Shown one piece after another: positions 1 to 9,016 of a stretch of DNA of 64,000 bases. The stretch's first letter is position 1. Each line of letters opens with the position of its first letter. Origin of the DNA: Archangium gephyra (GTDB taxonomy: Bacteria; Myxococcota; Myxococcia; Myxococcales; Myxococcaceae); NCBI RefSeq assembly GCF_001027285.1, contig NZ_CP011509.1, positions 3,356,501 to 3,420,500 on the forward strand. Reading direction: 5' to 3'. Position numbers and translations under genes: made by a program. The notes below the pieces were generated by a model. It did not search any database. It had not been told where the DNA came from and saw only the letters and a list, made by a program, of their open reading frames with translations.

Positions 1-498
1 GGGTGGTTCGAGCTCAACGAGGCCATCCGCTCGGCGCTGCGCATCGCCCAGATGGAGACGATGCGGCAGGCGAATGTCGAGACGGAGCTGCCCGGAGGGC
101 TCGAGGTGAGGGGGAGCCCGGGCCCGGTGTCGCAGGTCTTCGTGAACCTGCTCGTCAACGCGGCCCAGGCGCTGGAGGCGGGGGTGGGGCCGCGCAAGGA
201 GATCCGCGTCACCGCCCGGCGCGAGGCGGGCATGGCCGTCATCGAGGTCAGCGACACGGGGCCTGGAATCCCGGCCGAGGTGCTGTCCCGGCTCTTCCAG
301 CCCTTCTTCACCACGAAGGGCTCGACGGGGACGGGACTGGGACTGTCCATCAGCCGGAACATCGTGCGCCGGTTCGGAGGCGACATCTCCGTGCGCAGCG
401 TCCCGGGGGATGGGACGGTGTTCACCGTTTCGTTGCCGGCGCGTCCCGCGGAGGGGGAGGTGCAGGTTCCGGTGGTGCCGTCGCGTTCAGCGGGTTAA
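1..498 (+). CDS. Sensor histidine kinase, C-terminal part (truncated by window start)
   Basis: The frame is open from base 1 to the TAA at 496-498, so the N-terminal sensor and His-box lie outside the window. What remains is a GHKL ATPase domain. The N-box reads VNLLVNAAQAL, the G1 box VSDTGPGIP, and the G2 box TGTGLGLSISRNIV, followed by a typical final strand GTVFTVSLP. This domain binds ATP and phosphorylates the missing His-box of a two-component sensor. No cognate regulator is visible downstream; the next gene starts 9 bp later on the same strand and is a metabolic reductase. Input signal and partner cannot be told from here. Confidence 0.9.
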   Translation, partial: GWFELNEAIRSALRIAQMETMRQANVETELPGGLEVRGSPGPVSQVFVNLLVNAAQALEAGVGPRKEIRVTARREAGMAVIEVSDTGPGIPAEVLSRLFQPFFTTKGSTGTGLGLSISRNIVRRFGGDISVRSVPGDGTVFTVSLPARPAEGEVQVPVVPSRSAG

Positions 499-507
499 TG
501 CTGGCGC

Positions 508-1512
508 ATGAACTTCCGGCATCTCGGCAGCAGCGGTCTGATGGTCAGTGAGATCTCCTACGGGAACTGGCTGACCCATGGCTCCCAGGTCGAAGAGGTG
601 GCGGCGCTCGCATGCGTCCGCGCCGCACTCGACGAGGGCATCACCACCTTCGACACCGCGGACGTCTACGCGGCCACGCGCGCCGAGGAGGTGCTCGGCC
701 GCGCGCTCCAGGGCCAGCGCCGCGAGGGCCTGGAGATCTTCACCAAGGTGTACTGGCCGACCGGGCCGGGGCCGAATGACCGGGGCCTGTCGCGCAAGCA
801 CATCCTGGAGTCCATCAACGGCTCGCTGCGGCGGCTGAAGACGGACTACGTGGACCTGTACCAGGCGCACCGCTACGACACCGAGACGCCGCTCGAGGAG
901 ACGATGCAGGCGTTCGCGGATGTGGTGCGCCAGGGCAAGGCGCTCTACATCGGCGTGTCCGAGTGGACGGCGGAGCAGATCCGCGCGGGCGTGGCGATGG
1001 CGAAGCAGCTGGGCTTCCAGCTCATCTCCAGCCAGCCGCAGTATTCGATGTTGTGGCGGGTCATCGAGGGCGAGGTGATTCCGGCGTCGCAGGAGTTGGG
1101 GGTGGGGCAGATCGTCTGGTCGCCGATCGCGCAGGGCGTGCTGACGGGCAAGTACAAGCCGGGACAGAAGCCGCCGGAGGGGAGCCGGGCGACGGACGAC
1201 AAGGGCGGCTCGCGGTTCATCCAGCGCTTCATGACGGATGACGTGCTGACGCGGGTGCAGCAGTTGAAGCCGGTGGCGGACGGGGTGGGGCTGTCGCTGG
1301 CGCAGCTGGCGGTGGCGTGGGTGCTGCAGAACCCGAACGTCTCGTCGGCGATCATCGGCGCGTCCAGGCCGGATCAGGTGAAGGAGAACGTGAAGGCCGC
1401 CGGGGTGAAGCTGAGCGGGGACGTGATGAAGAAGATCGACGAGCTCCTCGGTCCCATCGTGGAGAGGGATCCAGCGAGGACGCGTCAGGGCGCCCCGGAA
1501 AAGCGTCCGTAA
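508..1512 (+). CDS. Aldo/keto reductase (Kv-beta-like)
   Basis: A 334-residue NAD(P)H-dependent aldo/keto reductase, full family length. The catalytic tetrad is visible: D49 and Y54 in FDTADVY, K80 in IFTKVYW, and H121 in YQAHRYD. The C-terminal cofactor region contains SAIIGASRPDQV, typical of the voltage-gated K-channel beta-subunit-like branch of the family. It probably reduces carbonyl substrates in the cytoplasm; the substrate cannot be inferred. The start ATG at 508 lies 9 bp after the kinase stop, so the two may be co-transcribed. A strong hairpin follows at 1598-1623. Confidence 0.93.
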   Translation: MNFRHLGSSGLMVSEISYGNWLTHGSQVEEVAALACVRAALDEGITTFDTADVYAATRAEEVLGRALQGQRREGLEIFTKVYWPTGPGPNDRGLSRKHILESINGSLRRLKTDYVDLYQAHRYDTETPLEETMQAFADVVRQGKALYIGVSEWTAEQIRAGVAMAKQLGFQLISSQPQYSMLWRVIEGEVIPASQELGVGQIVWSPIAQGVLTGKYKPGQKPPEGSRATDDKGGSRFIQRFMTDDVLTRVQQLKPVADGVGLSLAQLAVAWVLQNPNVSSAIIGASRPDQVKENVKAAGVKLSGDVMKKIDELLGPIVERDPARTRQGAPEKRP

Positions 1513-1535
1513 ACCAGTACCCGTCGATCCACGGT

Positions 1536-1578
1536 CCCCCCTCTCCCTCGCCCTCCGGGAGAGGGTCGGGGTGAGGGT
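1536..1578. repeat. Dispersed GC-rich palindromic repeat, copy 1
   Basis: A 43-bp element built from CTCTCCC, a CCTCCGGGAG core, GAGAGGG and a GGGGTGAGGGT tail. Its reverse complement closely matches copies at 62338-62370 and 62404-62440. All three lie between genes, which fits a REP-like mobile or structural repeat. Confidence 0.7.
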
Positions 1579-1597
1579 GCCCGGACCCGTATTCCCA

Positions 1598-1623
1598 CCC
1601 GTGGCCCTCTACCGGGCCACGGG
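1598..1623. terminator. Hairpin between convergent genes
   Basis: A perfect 10-bp stem (CCCGTGGCCC paired with GGGCCACGGG) encloses the six-base loop TCTACC. It sits between the convergent aldo-keto reductase and lipoprotein genes, so it can serve both strands. There is no long T-tract, as is common in this GC-rich genome. Confidence 0.65.
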
Positions 1624-1661
1624 TTCCCATCACGCGAATCAACCCGGTGCACTCCCCGGAG

Positions 1662-3308
1662 CTACTCGCGCATCCGGTAGCGGCGGGAGGACTTGATGCC
1701 CGGCTCCAGCTCCAGCTCCAGCTCGAACGACGGTTCCGGCTCGACGAGTGCTTCCGGTGCGAGCGCCGCGGGAGCGGAGAGAATGCTGCTCACGGTGCTC
1801 GCGCTGGCGATGTCGACGAGGGACTCCAGGACGTAGGGCCGCGTGGCGTGGGAAGCGCTGGGGGTGAGGTAGGCGTAGACGATGATGGCGTACTTCTGGC
1901 CGACCTGGAGGATGCCGGGAGGAACGTCGACGGACGTCGAGGTCGTGTGGAGCGTGGCCACGTTGTACGGGGTGGTCCGCGTCCCGCTCACGGCGAGCCG
2001 GGAGATGCGGACCTGGTAGGCGGAGGGCGTGCCCACGAGGGGGGCCTTCCAGGTGATGCGCGGGGTGAGCGAGCCGAGCGTGAGCGCCTGCTGGGCGCCG
2101 CGCCCGTCCACGGCGAGGTCCCACGGCGGGGTGACGCGCGGGGCGATGGGCCCGGCGGTGGCGGCCGACAGCGGCCGCGTATCGGACAGGATGCCGTAGA
2201 GGCCGCCGGTCGTGGTTCCAGGCAGGAGCGTGGCGGTGACCTGGAAGCGGTGGGTGATGGCGGTCACGGCGCCCCAGCTGAAGGGATAGGGATTGCCGTA
2301 GGTGACGTTCGCGACGAGGTCGGTGATGCCCGAGAGACTGGCGAACATCAGGTCCCCCGAGTAGCCGTACCAGGAGCCCGAGGTCCAGGGCGTGGGCGAG
2401 ATGCTGAGCCACTGGACGTTGGGACGCGACTGCGGGTGCACCTGGACCTGATAGGCCTCGAAGCGCGAGCGCCACCACTCGAAGCGAGCCGTGTACTGGG
2501 GCGCGAGCTGGAACGCGCCGCTCAGGTCGGTGCTGACGGTGGGGCTCATGGTGAGGGGGCCCGGGGTGAAGAACCGATCGATGGTGGTGTAGCTGAAGGC
2601 GCCCGCGTCACGGGTGGTGGACTGGTTGACGTACAGGCGGTCGCCTCGCGAGACGTCCACGAGCTGCGGCTCCGTGGTGGTCATCGAGTAGTGGCCCATG
2701 GGGAGCTTGTCCACGGACGTCACACCCGCGGCCACGGGGGCGTTGGCGTACAGGGACGCGGCCGAGCCGAGGTTGGAGCTGATGGCCTCGAAGCTTGGAT
2801 AGTCCTCGTACGGCTGGGGCGTGAGGTTGGATGCGGAGAGCGTCACGGGGATGGAGGGGGCGCTCACCCGATCCCGGCGGCCGAGGTCATAGCGGTCGAG
2901 GTCCATCGTGCGCGAGTCGGACACGACGTAGAAGGTGCCGAGCTGCAGGTAGTACTGGCCGGCGGGGGCGTCGGTGACACGGAAGGTGCCGTCCGGGGAC
3001 GTCTGCACCGTGAGCGGGCGCGTGCCGCCGTCCGAGAGCGTGAAGGCCCTCAGCTCGGGCGAGTACGGATCCACGGGCTGGGTGAAGTCGCCGATGTCGA
3101 GGCGGTAGTGCATGACGCGGCTGCCGCGCACTTCATAGGGGTTGCCGCCATCGACACCACCGTCCGCGGCGAGGCTGGTGCCCTCGGGGAAGACGATGGG
3201 GTCACGTCCATCATGGAAGTCATCCGGCTGCCCCTCGGCGCCGGAGCCGCAGCCCACCAAGGCCAGCGAGGACAGCAGGACGGAGAACAACGACCTTTTG
3301 AGAGACAC
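1662..3308 (-). CDS. Large lipoprotein with fibronectin-III-like region
   Basis: A 548-residue exported protein starting at GTG (3306-3308) with a GAGGGG ribosome site 6 bases upstream. The first 20 residues form a lipoprotein signal (basic SLKRS, hydrophobic stretch, lipobox ALVGC with C20). The remainder is rich in beta-strand-like Ser/Thr/Val sequence. Near residues 390-500, a stretch with ITWKAPLVGTPSAYQVRISRL resembles a fibronectin type III domain, followed by YAIIVYAYL. The C-terminus is acidic (ELELELEPG). No catalytic motif is visible. It is probably a cell-envelope structural or binding protein. Function unknown. Confidence 0.82.
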   Translation of the reverse strand: MSLKRSLFSVLLSSLALVGCGSGAEGQPDDFHDGRDPIVFPEGTSLAADGGVDGGNPYEVRGSRVMHYRLDIGDFTQPVDPYSPELRAFTLSDGGTRPLTVQTSPDGTFRVTDAPAGQYYLQLGTFYVVSDSRTMDLDRYDLGRRDRVSAPSIPVTLSASNLTPQPYEDYPSFEAISSNLGSAASLYANAPVAAGVTSVDKLPMGHYSMTTTEPQLVDVSRGDRLYVNQSTTRDAGAFSYTTIDRFFTPGPLTMSPTVSTDLSGAFQLAPQYTARFEWWRSRFEAYQVQVHPQSRPNVQWLSISPTPWTSGSWYGYSGDLMFASLSGITDLVANVTYGNPYPFSWGAVTAITHRFQVTATLLPGTTTGGLYGILSDTRPLSAATAGPIAPRVTPPWDLAVDGRGAQQALTLGSLTPRITWKAPLVGTPSAYQVRISRLAVSGTRTTPYNVATLHTTSTSVDVPPGILQVGQKYAIIVYAYLTPSASHATRPYVLESLVDIASASTVSSILSAPAALAPEALVEPEPSFELELELEPGIKSSRRYRMRE

Positions 3309-3384
3309 GAGGCACCCCTCTTGGGAGCATGAGTGAGGCGCCCGAAGCTACTACAAGGGGTGCTGTTATTCCTCGAAAGGCAGT

Positions 3385-4512
3385 TTAAACCGGGAGTGAA
3401 CTGTCGATGGGGAAGGGGACCACCTCACCGCCGAGCCGCTTCGTGCGCGCGAGCAGTTGGTGGAAGCGGTCCGTGCCGTTGCGCGAGTCGAACTTCGCCG
3501 CGATGCCCTCGGCCTGGGAGGCGAGCCAGCCGCGCAGCGTGCGGGTCTCGTAGGTGTCCCCGGGCGAGTACAGCGCGAAGGAACGGGGCAGGCAGAGCTC
3601 CACCCGCTCCCGTCCCGCCTCCACGGCCCGCTCCAGGAGGGCGAGCGCGGCCGAGTGGAAGGTGAAGCGGTCGCGGTGGCTCGCGTGCTCCAGCGCCCAG
3701 CCCACATGGCGCTCGAAGAGCTTCAGCCCGCGCTCCACGTTGCCGGTGAGCGCGAGGAACTCCAGGTGCTCGCCCACGGTGGCGAGGAACTCGCGGTTGC
3801 GCTGCACCAGGGCATAGCCGCGCAGGTGGCTGTCCCTGGCCTGCTCCAGCCGTCCCAGCTTGAAGAGCGGGTAGAGCACGCTGCCGAGCGTCAGGTGCGG
3901 CACCTCCGCGCACCCGCTGCGCCCCTCGAGCAGGGGCCGGGCCTTCTCCAACACCACGGCGTACTCGCCCTGGTCGATGTGGTGGTCCAGCTCATCATCG
4001 AGCTCGCAGGCGCGGCAGTCCGTGAGGTGGTCGCGCGGCTCGCGCACCCACTGGGCCCAGAAGTCCTCCGCCAGCGCGGCGTCGCCCATGTCCCGGGCGG
4101 CCTGGTAGCGCAGCTTCAGCACCGCCCGCCGTCCCGCCCCCGCCTTCGCGAAGCACTGCTCCACGTCGTCCAGCGCGCCCGCTATCTGCTTGCGGCTGAT
4201 GTGGGGGAACTCGTCGAGCCGGCCCACCACCCACTTCTGCTTCCAGAGCAGCGGCTCCGGGGGGTAGCGCACCGGGTCGCGCTGCTGCTGGCCCCGGCAC
4301 CAGGCGAAGGCCACCAGGGCCCGGTCCGGGAAACCCCCGAAGGTGGCCGCGTCGATGAGCGCGTCCCGCACCTCGAAGGCGAGCGGTACGTCCGCGTGTG
4401 CGTCCGCGAGCCGGGCGGCTTCCTCGAGCGCCATCACCTTGGCCTCGCCCGGCTCCAGCCTCTCCGCGCGCCCGAGCAGGTGCTTCACCTGCTCGCGCCA
4501 GTCCTGCTCCAT
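3385..4512 (-). CDS. Helical-repeat (TPR-like) protein paired with Hsp90-like gene
   Basis: A 375-residue, mostly alpha-helical protein with no signal peptide. Repeated patterns of Ala/Leu/Arg helices (for example ARPLLEGRSGCAEVPHLTLG and LFKLGRLEQARDSHLRGYAL) suggest degenerate tetratricopeptide repeats. Its ATG (4510-4512) overlaps the TGA stop of the Hsp90-like gene by one base (TGATG), so the two are almost certainly translationally coupled. Pairs of a short Hsp90 and a TPR-type protein are also known from actinobacteria. It may be a co-chaperone or client adaptor; this is inference. A TTG at 4515 is an alternative start but has no advantage. Confidence 0.8.
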   Translation of the reverse strand: MEQDWREQVKHLLGRAERLEPGEAKVMALEEAARLADAHADVPLAFEVRDALIDAATFGGFPDRALVAFAWCRGQQQRDPVRYPPEPLLWKQKWVVGRLDEFPHISRKQIAGALDDVEQCFAKAGAGRRAVLKLRYQAARDMGDAALAEDFWAQWVREPRDHLTDCRACELDDELDHHIDQGEYAVVLEKARPLLEGRSGCAEVPHLTLGSVLYPLFKLGRLEQARDSHLRGYALVQRNREFLATVGEHLEFLALTGNVERGLKLFERHVGWALEHASHRDRFTFHSAALALLERAVEAGRERVELCLPRSFALYSPGDTYETRTLRGWLASQAEGIAAKFDSRNGTDRFHQLLARTKRLGGEVVPFPIDSSLPV

Positions 4513-6341
4513 CAATGCATGCCCCCAGTGCCTTCGTCGTCATCCAGGCGCGCGGCGATGAGGCCGAGCAGCCCGCGGTTCAGCAGCGCCATCTCCCGCG
4601 CGTTGAGCGGGCGGTGTCCCAGCAGCAGCGCCTGCACGTACAGCATCTCCACCGACAGCTTGAGCTGCGCGTCGTCCCGTACCCGCGCCAGCCGGCGCAC
4701 CACGGGGTTGCGGAGGTTGAAGCACAGCTGCGGCCGCTCCTCCTCGCGGGACTCGGCCAGTGCTCCCTCCAGCACCGAGGCGTACAGCTCGTCCGTCTCC
4801 TCGCGGGCGCGCTCCACGTCGCGCCGGAAGGCCCCGTCGTCCACGTCCCCGTAGAGCGTGGGCACCTCGGGCGGGAGGAACTTCTTGATGCTCACCTCGC
4901 AGCGGAACGGCTCCAGCGCCTCCGTGGCCACCTGCCGCAGCCGCGCCACCGTCTGGCGCTCCTCGGCCGTCAGCTCCTCGAAACCCTGGGGGAGCTGCGC
5001 CGCGGAGAAGAGCTCCACCTGGGCGTCCGGCAGCAGGCGCGGCAGCTTCTCCAGCAGCGCGGTGTCATGCGTGTAGGCGCCGTTGAGGATGCACAGCCCC
5101 TGTGCCGCCGCCACGCGCGCCACCTGCCGGAAGGCGTCCAGCGTGTTGACGTAGCGCACCGAGGCGAAGGACTGGCGGTATTGCCCCAGCGTCATCATCC
5201 CCAGCGTCGTCTCGAAAGGCAGCCAGTGGATGACGAGCCGGTAGAAGTCGTCGTCATCCAGCGCGAGCGCCTTCACCGACAGGCCGTGCAGGGCGATGAG
5301 CCGCTGCAGGGTGCGAGGGTCGCCGTGGGCCAGCTCCACGAGGTACTGGCGCAGACACTGGCCAAGCGCGTCGCGGGCGCGCGCCAGGGTGGCGTCCTCG
5401 TAGAAGGCCTCGCGGCTGGCGGTGGGGCGCAGGCCCTGGGCATTCACCACGCACTTGACGAAGAAGGCCCACTCCGGGAGCAGGTTCTCCGCGCTCTCGG
5501 ACAGCAGCATGTCCTTGAGGTAGACGCGGTGCTTCTGGCGCGCGTTGAAGTGGGGCGAGAAGGGCAGCACGAAGGCCACCCCCTCCACCTGGCCCGCCTC
5601 GGTGCGCAGGGGGATGCAGTCCACGAAGTCCTGGCCGAACACCTCGCGCCCGTAGGCCAGCAGCGCCGCACGGCGCTCTCCCGCGCTCGCGTACTCGCTG
5701 CGCCAGGGCGGCGGGGCCGGGTTGAGGTGCTCGGCGCGGCCGTCCACGGTGAGGTGGATGGGGAAGGGCAGCAGGCCCCCGTAGTGCACCGCGAGCTGCC
5801 GCACCCGCTCCGCGGTGAAGTACTCGGCCGCGTCCGCCCGGGCGACGAGGAAGACCTGGGTGCCCGGGTGCTCCAGCGGATGCTCGGACGGCCGCACGGC
5901 GTAGGTGCCGTCATGCCGGCCCCGCCACTCCATGGTGCGCCCGTCCCCCTTCGCCGAGCGCGTCACCACCAGCAGCTCGTCGCACACCATGAAGCAAGAC
6001 AGCAGGCCGATGCCGAACTGGCCGATGAAGTCGTCGCGGCGTGCCTCCAGCGTCTCGCGCTTGGAGCTCTCGCCGATGGTGGCCAGGAAGCGGTGCAGCT
6101 CCTCCTCCGTCAGCCCCACGCCGTCGTCACTGAAGAGCAGGGTGGGCAGCCCGCCGTCCTGTTTCTCGATGAGCTCCAGCCGCACCGTGCCCGGGTGGGA
6201 GGGCTCCAGGTGCCGCCGGGCGCGGATGGCGTCGGTGGCGTTCTGCAACAGCTCGCGCACGAACACGCCAGGCGTGCTGTAGAGGTGGTGGGAGAGGAGG
6301 TCGATGACCCCTCGGAGATTGACCTGGAAGCGATGGTCCAC
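4512..6341 (-). CDS. Hsp90-family (HtpG-like) ATPase
   Basis: A 609-residue protein of the Hsp90 family. The N-terminal Bergerat ATP-binding fold is clear: E30-LLQNATDAI, SDDGVGL around residues 71-77, and GQFGIGLLSCF at 107-117. The middle domain contains the VYLKDMLLSESAENLLPEW stretch, matching the family's RVFI..D...LLPEYL region. It is near HtpG length but diverged: the usual DNGIGM and GTIAKSGT motifs read DDGVGL and ATIGESSK, and the C-terminal dimerisation part is unlike HtpG. It starts at GTG (6339-6341). It is coupled to the downstream helical-repeat gene by a TGATG overlap. It looks like an accessory Hsp90 rather than the housekeeping one. Confidence 0.9.
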   Translation of the reverse strand: MDHRFQVNLRGVIDLLSHHLYSTPGVFVRELLQNATDAIRARRHLEPSHPGTVRLELIEKQDGGLPTLLFSDDGVGLTEEELHRFLATIGESSKRETLEARRDDFIGQFGIGLLSCFMVCDELLVVTRSAKGDGRTMEWRGRHDGTYAVRPSEHPLEHPGTQVFLVARADAAEYFTAERVRQLAVHYGGLLPFPIHLTVDGRAEHLNPAPPPWRSEYASAGERRAALLAYGREVFGQDFVDCIPLRTEAGQVEGVAFVLPFSPHFNARQKHRVYLKDMLLSESAENLLPEWAFFVKCVVNAQGLRPTASREAFYEDATLARARDALGQCLRQYLVELAHGDPRTLQRLIALHGLSVKALALDDDDFYRLVIHWLPFETTLGMMTLGQYRQSFASVRYVNTLDAFRQVARVAAAQGLCILNGAYTHDTALLEKLPRLLPDAQVELFSAAQLPQGFEELTAEERQTVARLRQVATEALEPFRCEVSIKKFLPPEVPTLYGDVDDGAFRRDVERAREETDELYASVLEGALAESREEERPQLCFNLRNPVVRRLARVRDDAQLKLSVEMLYVQALLLGHRPLNAREMALLNRGLLGLIAARLDDDEGTGGMH

Positions 6342-6527
6342 GGGCGGCGCAGCCTATAGCGGGTATGCCGCGAGCCGTACGCCCTCACTGGTAGTGCTGT
6401 CCACCGGACTATGAGCCGCCAGATTTGCCGCTGGACGATTGCCCGCCCGCCGAATATGCGGCCCCTCGACCGCGGGGTGCCCGGGTGGCACCGCGGGAGA
6501 CCTGACTCGTTTCGAGAGGAGTACGCA

Positions 6528-7370
6528 ATGCGCAACAAGCTCATGGCAGTGACGGTGGGAGCGCTCCTGGGGTTGTCCGGTATGGCCGCCGCGCAGCCGC
6601 CCGAGGGGAGGGGTCCGCCCGCCGGCAAGGGTCCGGCGAAGAAGGAGGCCGCGGCCACGGCCGGCAAGGCGGAGCTCACCTGGTGGGGCCACGCGGCCTT
6701 CGTCCTGCGCACCCCCGGTGGCGCCACGCTGGCCATCGACCCGTGGTTCTCCAACCCCAAGGCCCCGCAGGGCGCCCAGTGGCCGGAGCAGGTGGACGCC
6801 ATCCTCGTCTCCCACGGGCACTTCGACCACGTGGGGGAGACCAAGGCGCTGCAGCAGAAGACCGGTGCGCAGGTGTTCGGCTGCTACGAGCTGGTCAGCC
6901 TCCTGGGCGTGCCCCAGGACAAGGCCATGGGCGGCAACGTCGGCGGCACCTTCAAGGTGAAGGACGCCACCATCCACTTCGTGGAGGCGGTGCACTCCAG
7001 CAGCTACGCCGCGGACGAGAAGAGCCCGGCCCAGTACGCGGGCGCGCCCATGGGCTTCGTCATCCAGATCGACAACGGCCCCACGCTGTACCACGGCGGT
7101 GACACCGGCCTGTTCGGTGGGATGAGCCAGATCGCCGAGCGCTTCAAGCCCACCTACGCCCTGCTGCCCATCGGCGGCCACTTCACGCTGGACCCGGCGG
7201 GCGCCGCCCAGGCCGCTCGTCTGCTCGGCAACCCCACGGTGGTGCCCATGCACTACGGCACGTTCCCCCTGCTGGCCGGCACGCCCGACAAGCTGGAGGC
7301 GGACCTGAAGAAGGCGAAGAGCAACGCGAAGGTGAAGTCGCTCGAGATCGGCAAGGCCACCGCGCTGTAG
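6528..7370 (+). CDS. Exported metallo-beta-lactamase-fold hydrolase (UPF0173-like)
   Basis: A 280-residue protein with a GAGAGGAG ribosome site before the ATG at 6528 and a signal peptide (MRNKLMAVTV, hydrophobic core, AAAQ cleavage region). After a Pro/Lys/Gly linker (about residues 25-48) the metallo-beta-lactamase fold begins. Zinc ligands H96, H98, D100 and H101 are in SHGHFDHVG; further ligands are VHSSS, the GGDTG aspartate and the final MHYGTF histidine. The order matches the YtkL/UPF0173 metal-dependent hydrolases. An exported version is unusual, since most UPF0173 members are cytoplasmic. Substrate unknown. A longer upstream frame from 6411 lacks a ribosome site and was not used. Confidence 0.9.
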   Translation: MRNKLMAVTVGALLGLSGMAAAQPPEGRGPPAGKGPAKKEAAATAGKAELTWWGHAAFVLRTPGGATLAIDPWFSNPKAPQGAQWPEQVDAILVSHGHFDHVGETKALQQKTGAQVFGCYELVSLLGVPQDKAMGGNVGGTFKVKDATIHFVEAVHSSSYAADEKSPAQYAGAPMGFVIQIDNGPTLYHGGDTGLFGGMSQIAERFKPTYALLPIGGHFTLDPAGAAQAARLLGNPTVVPMHYGTFPLLAGTPDKLEADLKKAKSNAKVKSLEIGKATAL

Positions 7371-7381
7371 TCCGCTGTACT

Positions 7382-7408
7382 GGCCCCGCCTCCTCGGGGG
7401 GTGGGGCC
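7382..7408 (+). terminator. Hairpin after the metallo-hydrolase gene
   Basis: GGCCCCGCC pairs with GGTGGGGCC (nine pairs including one G-T) around an eight-base loop, starting 11 bp after the stop at 7370. There is no clear T-tract. Confidence 0.5.
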
Positions 7409-7481
7409 GTTGGCGCCGGGACGGTAAGTGGGGTATTTCCTGGCTGTCTGTCTGGTGCGCGGCACCCGGGGTGGACTTCCG

Positions 7482-8885
7482 ATGGATCTAGGCAAGGCGG
7501 GTTGGCTCTCCTCGATGCTCGAGGAGTCGGTCGCGGCCCACGTGCGTGCGCCCGCGCCGGTGGTGCCCCCGGGACTCTCCGACTCCAGCTCCGGCCGCGC
7601 CCGCGCCCGCTCGTACCTGCGCCGGATGCTGCGCGCCAGTGGGTTGCTCTACGGCACGCCCGCTGACGGTGGGGCGCCCGCCGAGGGGGCCTCCTCCGAG
7701 TCCTCCGGGGCGGTGGCTCCCGAAGAGGTGCTCTTCCGCGCGGTGGTGCGGACCTTCGCGCGCATGGCCTTGGACATCGCGGCCCTGGCCGGCACGCCCC
7801 TGGGGCCCCGCCGCGAGCAGCTGTTGCTCCTCTTCGCCGTGCTCACCGGCCAGCTCGATGAGGCCCAGGCCATCGAGGAGAAGGTGCGTCTGGGGCACGA
7901 GGCTCCGAAGCGGCTGTGGGGCAGGGTGGAGGACGCGCTGGAGCGCCGCGCCCTCTCGCTGTCGGGAGATCCGGCGTATGGGCTCGTCCTGCACAACGGG
8001 GCGCTCTACGCGGACGCGCACATGTTCGGCCGGCAGGCGCTCGACTATTTCTCGCGTGGGGGATTGAACCGCGAGATGGCCCGGCGGCGCATCGACTTCG
8101 CGGCGCGGCAGAAGGCGCTGCTCGTGGAGGTGCTCACGGGCCTGGCCTGCGTGGACCGGCAGCCCACGTTCTCCGCGCGCCGCGCCATCCTCCGGCAGGT
8201 GGAGGACCTGGGGCTGCCGGATGCGCTCGAGAGCGAGCTGCGGACGGCCGTGAGGCAGTCCTTCGAGCGCCGCGGCTCCTTGAGCACGGCGGTGAAGGGC
8301 GTGCGCAGCGTGGACCTGAGGCGGTTCATCCTGGAGCAGACGCTGCTGGCCTCGCTGGTGGATGGCAGGAAGACGCGGGGCGAGCGGGCCTTCATCGATC
8401 AGCTCGCGCATGCGCTCCGGGTGCCGGAGAGCACGGTGCACCAGTTGGAGCTGGAGGTGGCCGAGTTCTACGCGAAGAACCGCTCGGTGGTGGATGTGTT
8501 CACGGTGTCCTCCGCCGCGAATCTGATGGGCGAGGACATGGTGTCCCGCATGCAGAACACGCTCGAGCGGAACTTCCACCGGCTGATGCAGGAGGTCCGC
8601 GAGACGGGCGAGCTGTACCAGTTGCTGACCAAGGCCGCGCGAGGGCAGACGCTGACGGCCGAGGAGCGCCAGCGGATGCGGGCGCAATTGATTGACGTGG
8701 CGAAGGCGATTCCGGCGCTCGCCATCTTCGCGGCGCCGGGAGGGATGTTGTTGCTGGTGGCCCTGGCGAAGGTGCTGCCCTTCAACCTCCTGCCGAGCTC
8801 CTTCCAGGACGAGCCCGAGCCCGTGAGCCCCGAGGGGGATGGCACGGGCGGCGGGGACGAGCCCCCGGCCCGCAAGGTGGGCTGA
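7482..8885 (+). CDS. TerB-like / LETM1-like domain protein
   Basis: About 467 residues from ATG 7482 (MDLGKAGWLSS). A GTG at 7428 in the same frame would add 18 residues. The central part (ILEQTLLASLVDGRKTRGER and following, about residues 285-320) resembles a TerB-like acid-sensing helical module. The C-terminal part (LTAEERQRMRAQLIDVAKAI, then ALAIFAAPGGMLLLVALAKV, then LPFNLLPSSF) matches the LETM1-like motif: a charged helix, a membrane segment and a conserved LLPSSF end. It is probably an inner-membrane protein connected with ion or membrane homeostasis; this is inference. The C-terminus is Asp/Glu/Pro rich. Confidence 0.82.
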   Translation: MDLGKAGWLSSMLEESVAAHVRAPAPVVPPGLSDSSSGRARARSYLRRMLRASGLLYGTPADGGAPAEGASSESSGAVAPEEVLFRAVVRTFARMALDIAALAGTPLGPRREQLLLLFAVLTGQLDEAQAIEEKVRLGHEAPKRLWGRVEDALERRALSLSGDPAYGLVLHNGALYADAHMFGRQALDYFSRGGLNREMARRRIDFAARQKALLVEVLTGLACVDRQPTFSARRAILRQVEDLGLPDALESELRTAVRQSFERRGSLSTAVKGVRSVDLRRFILEQTLLASLVDGRKTRGERAFIDQLAHALRVPESTVHQLELEVAEFYAKNRSVVDVFTVSSAANLMGEDMVSRMQNTLERNFHRLMQEVRETGELYQLLTKAARGQTLTAEERQRMRAQLIDVAKAIPALAIFAAPGGMLLLVALAKVLPFNLLPSSFQDEPEPVSPEGDGTGGGDEPPARKVG

Positions 8886-9016
8886 GCTCCAACTCGGAGT
8901 GGATGTCTCCCTTCCTCCCTAAAATTCATGGGTCCGCGTCCGGTCCGCGCGGCTCGATGGGGAGGTGCGGTTTGTCCGTTCGTCTCGTGGGCGCTTGTCT
9001 GACAGGTGCGTGGCCG

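Noticed and set aside
1647-3332. Long plus-strand open frame opposite the lipoprotein gene
   Set aside because: It is the antisense shadow of 1662-3308; its composition (Gly/Arg/His rich) has no domain, and the opposite strand has signal peptide and lipobox.
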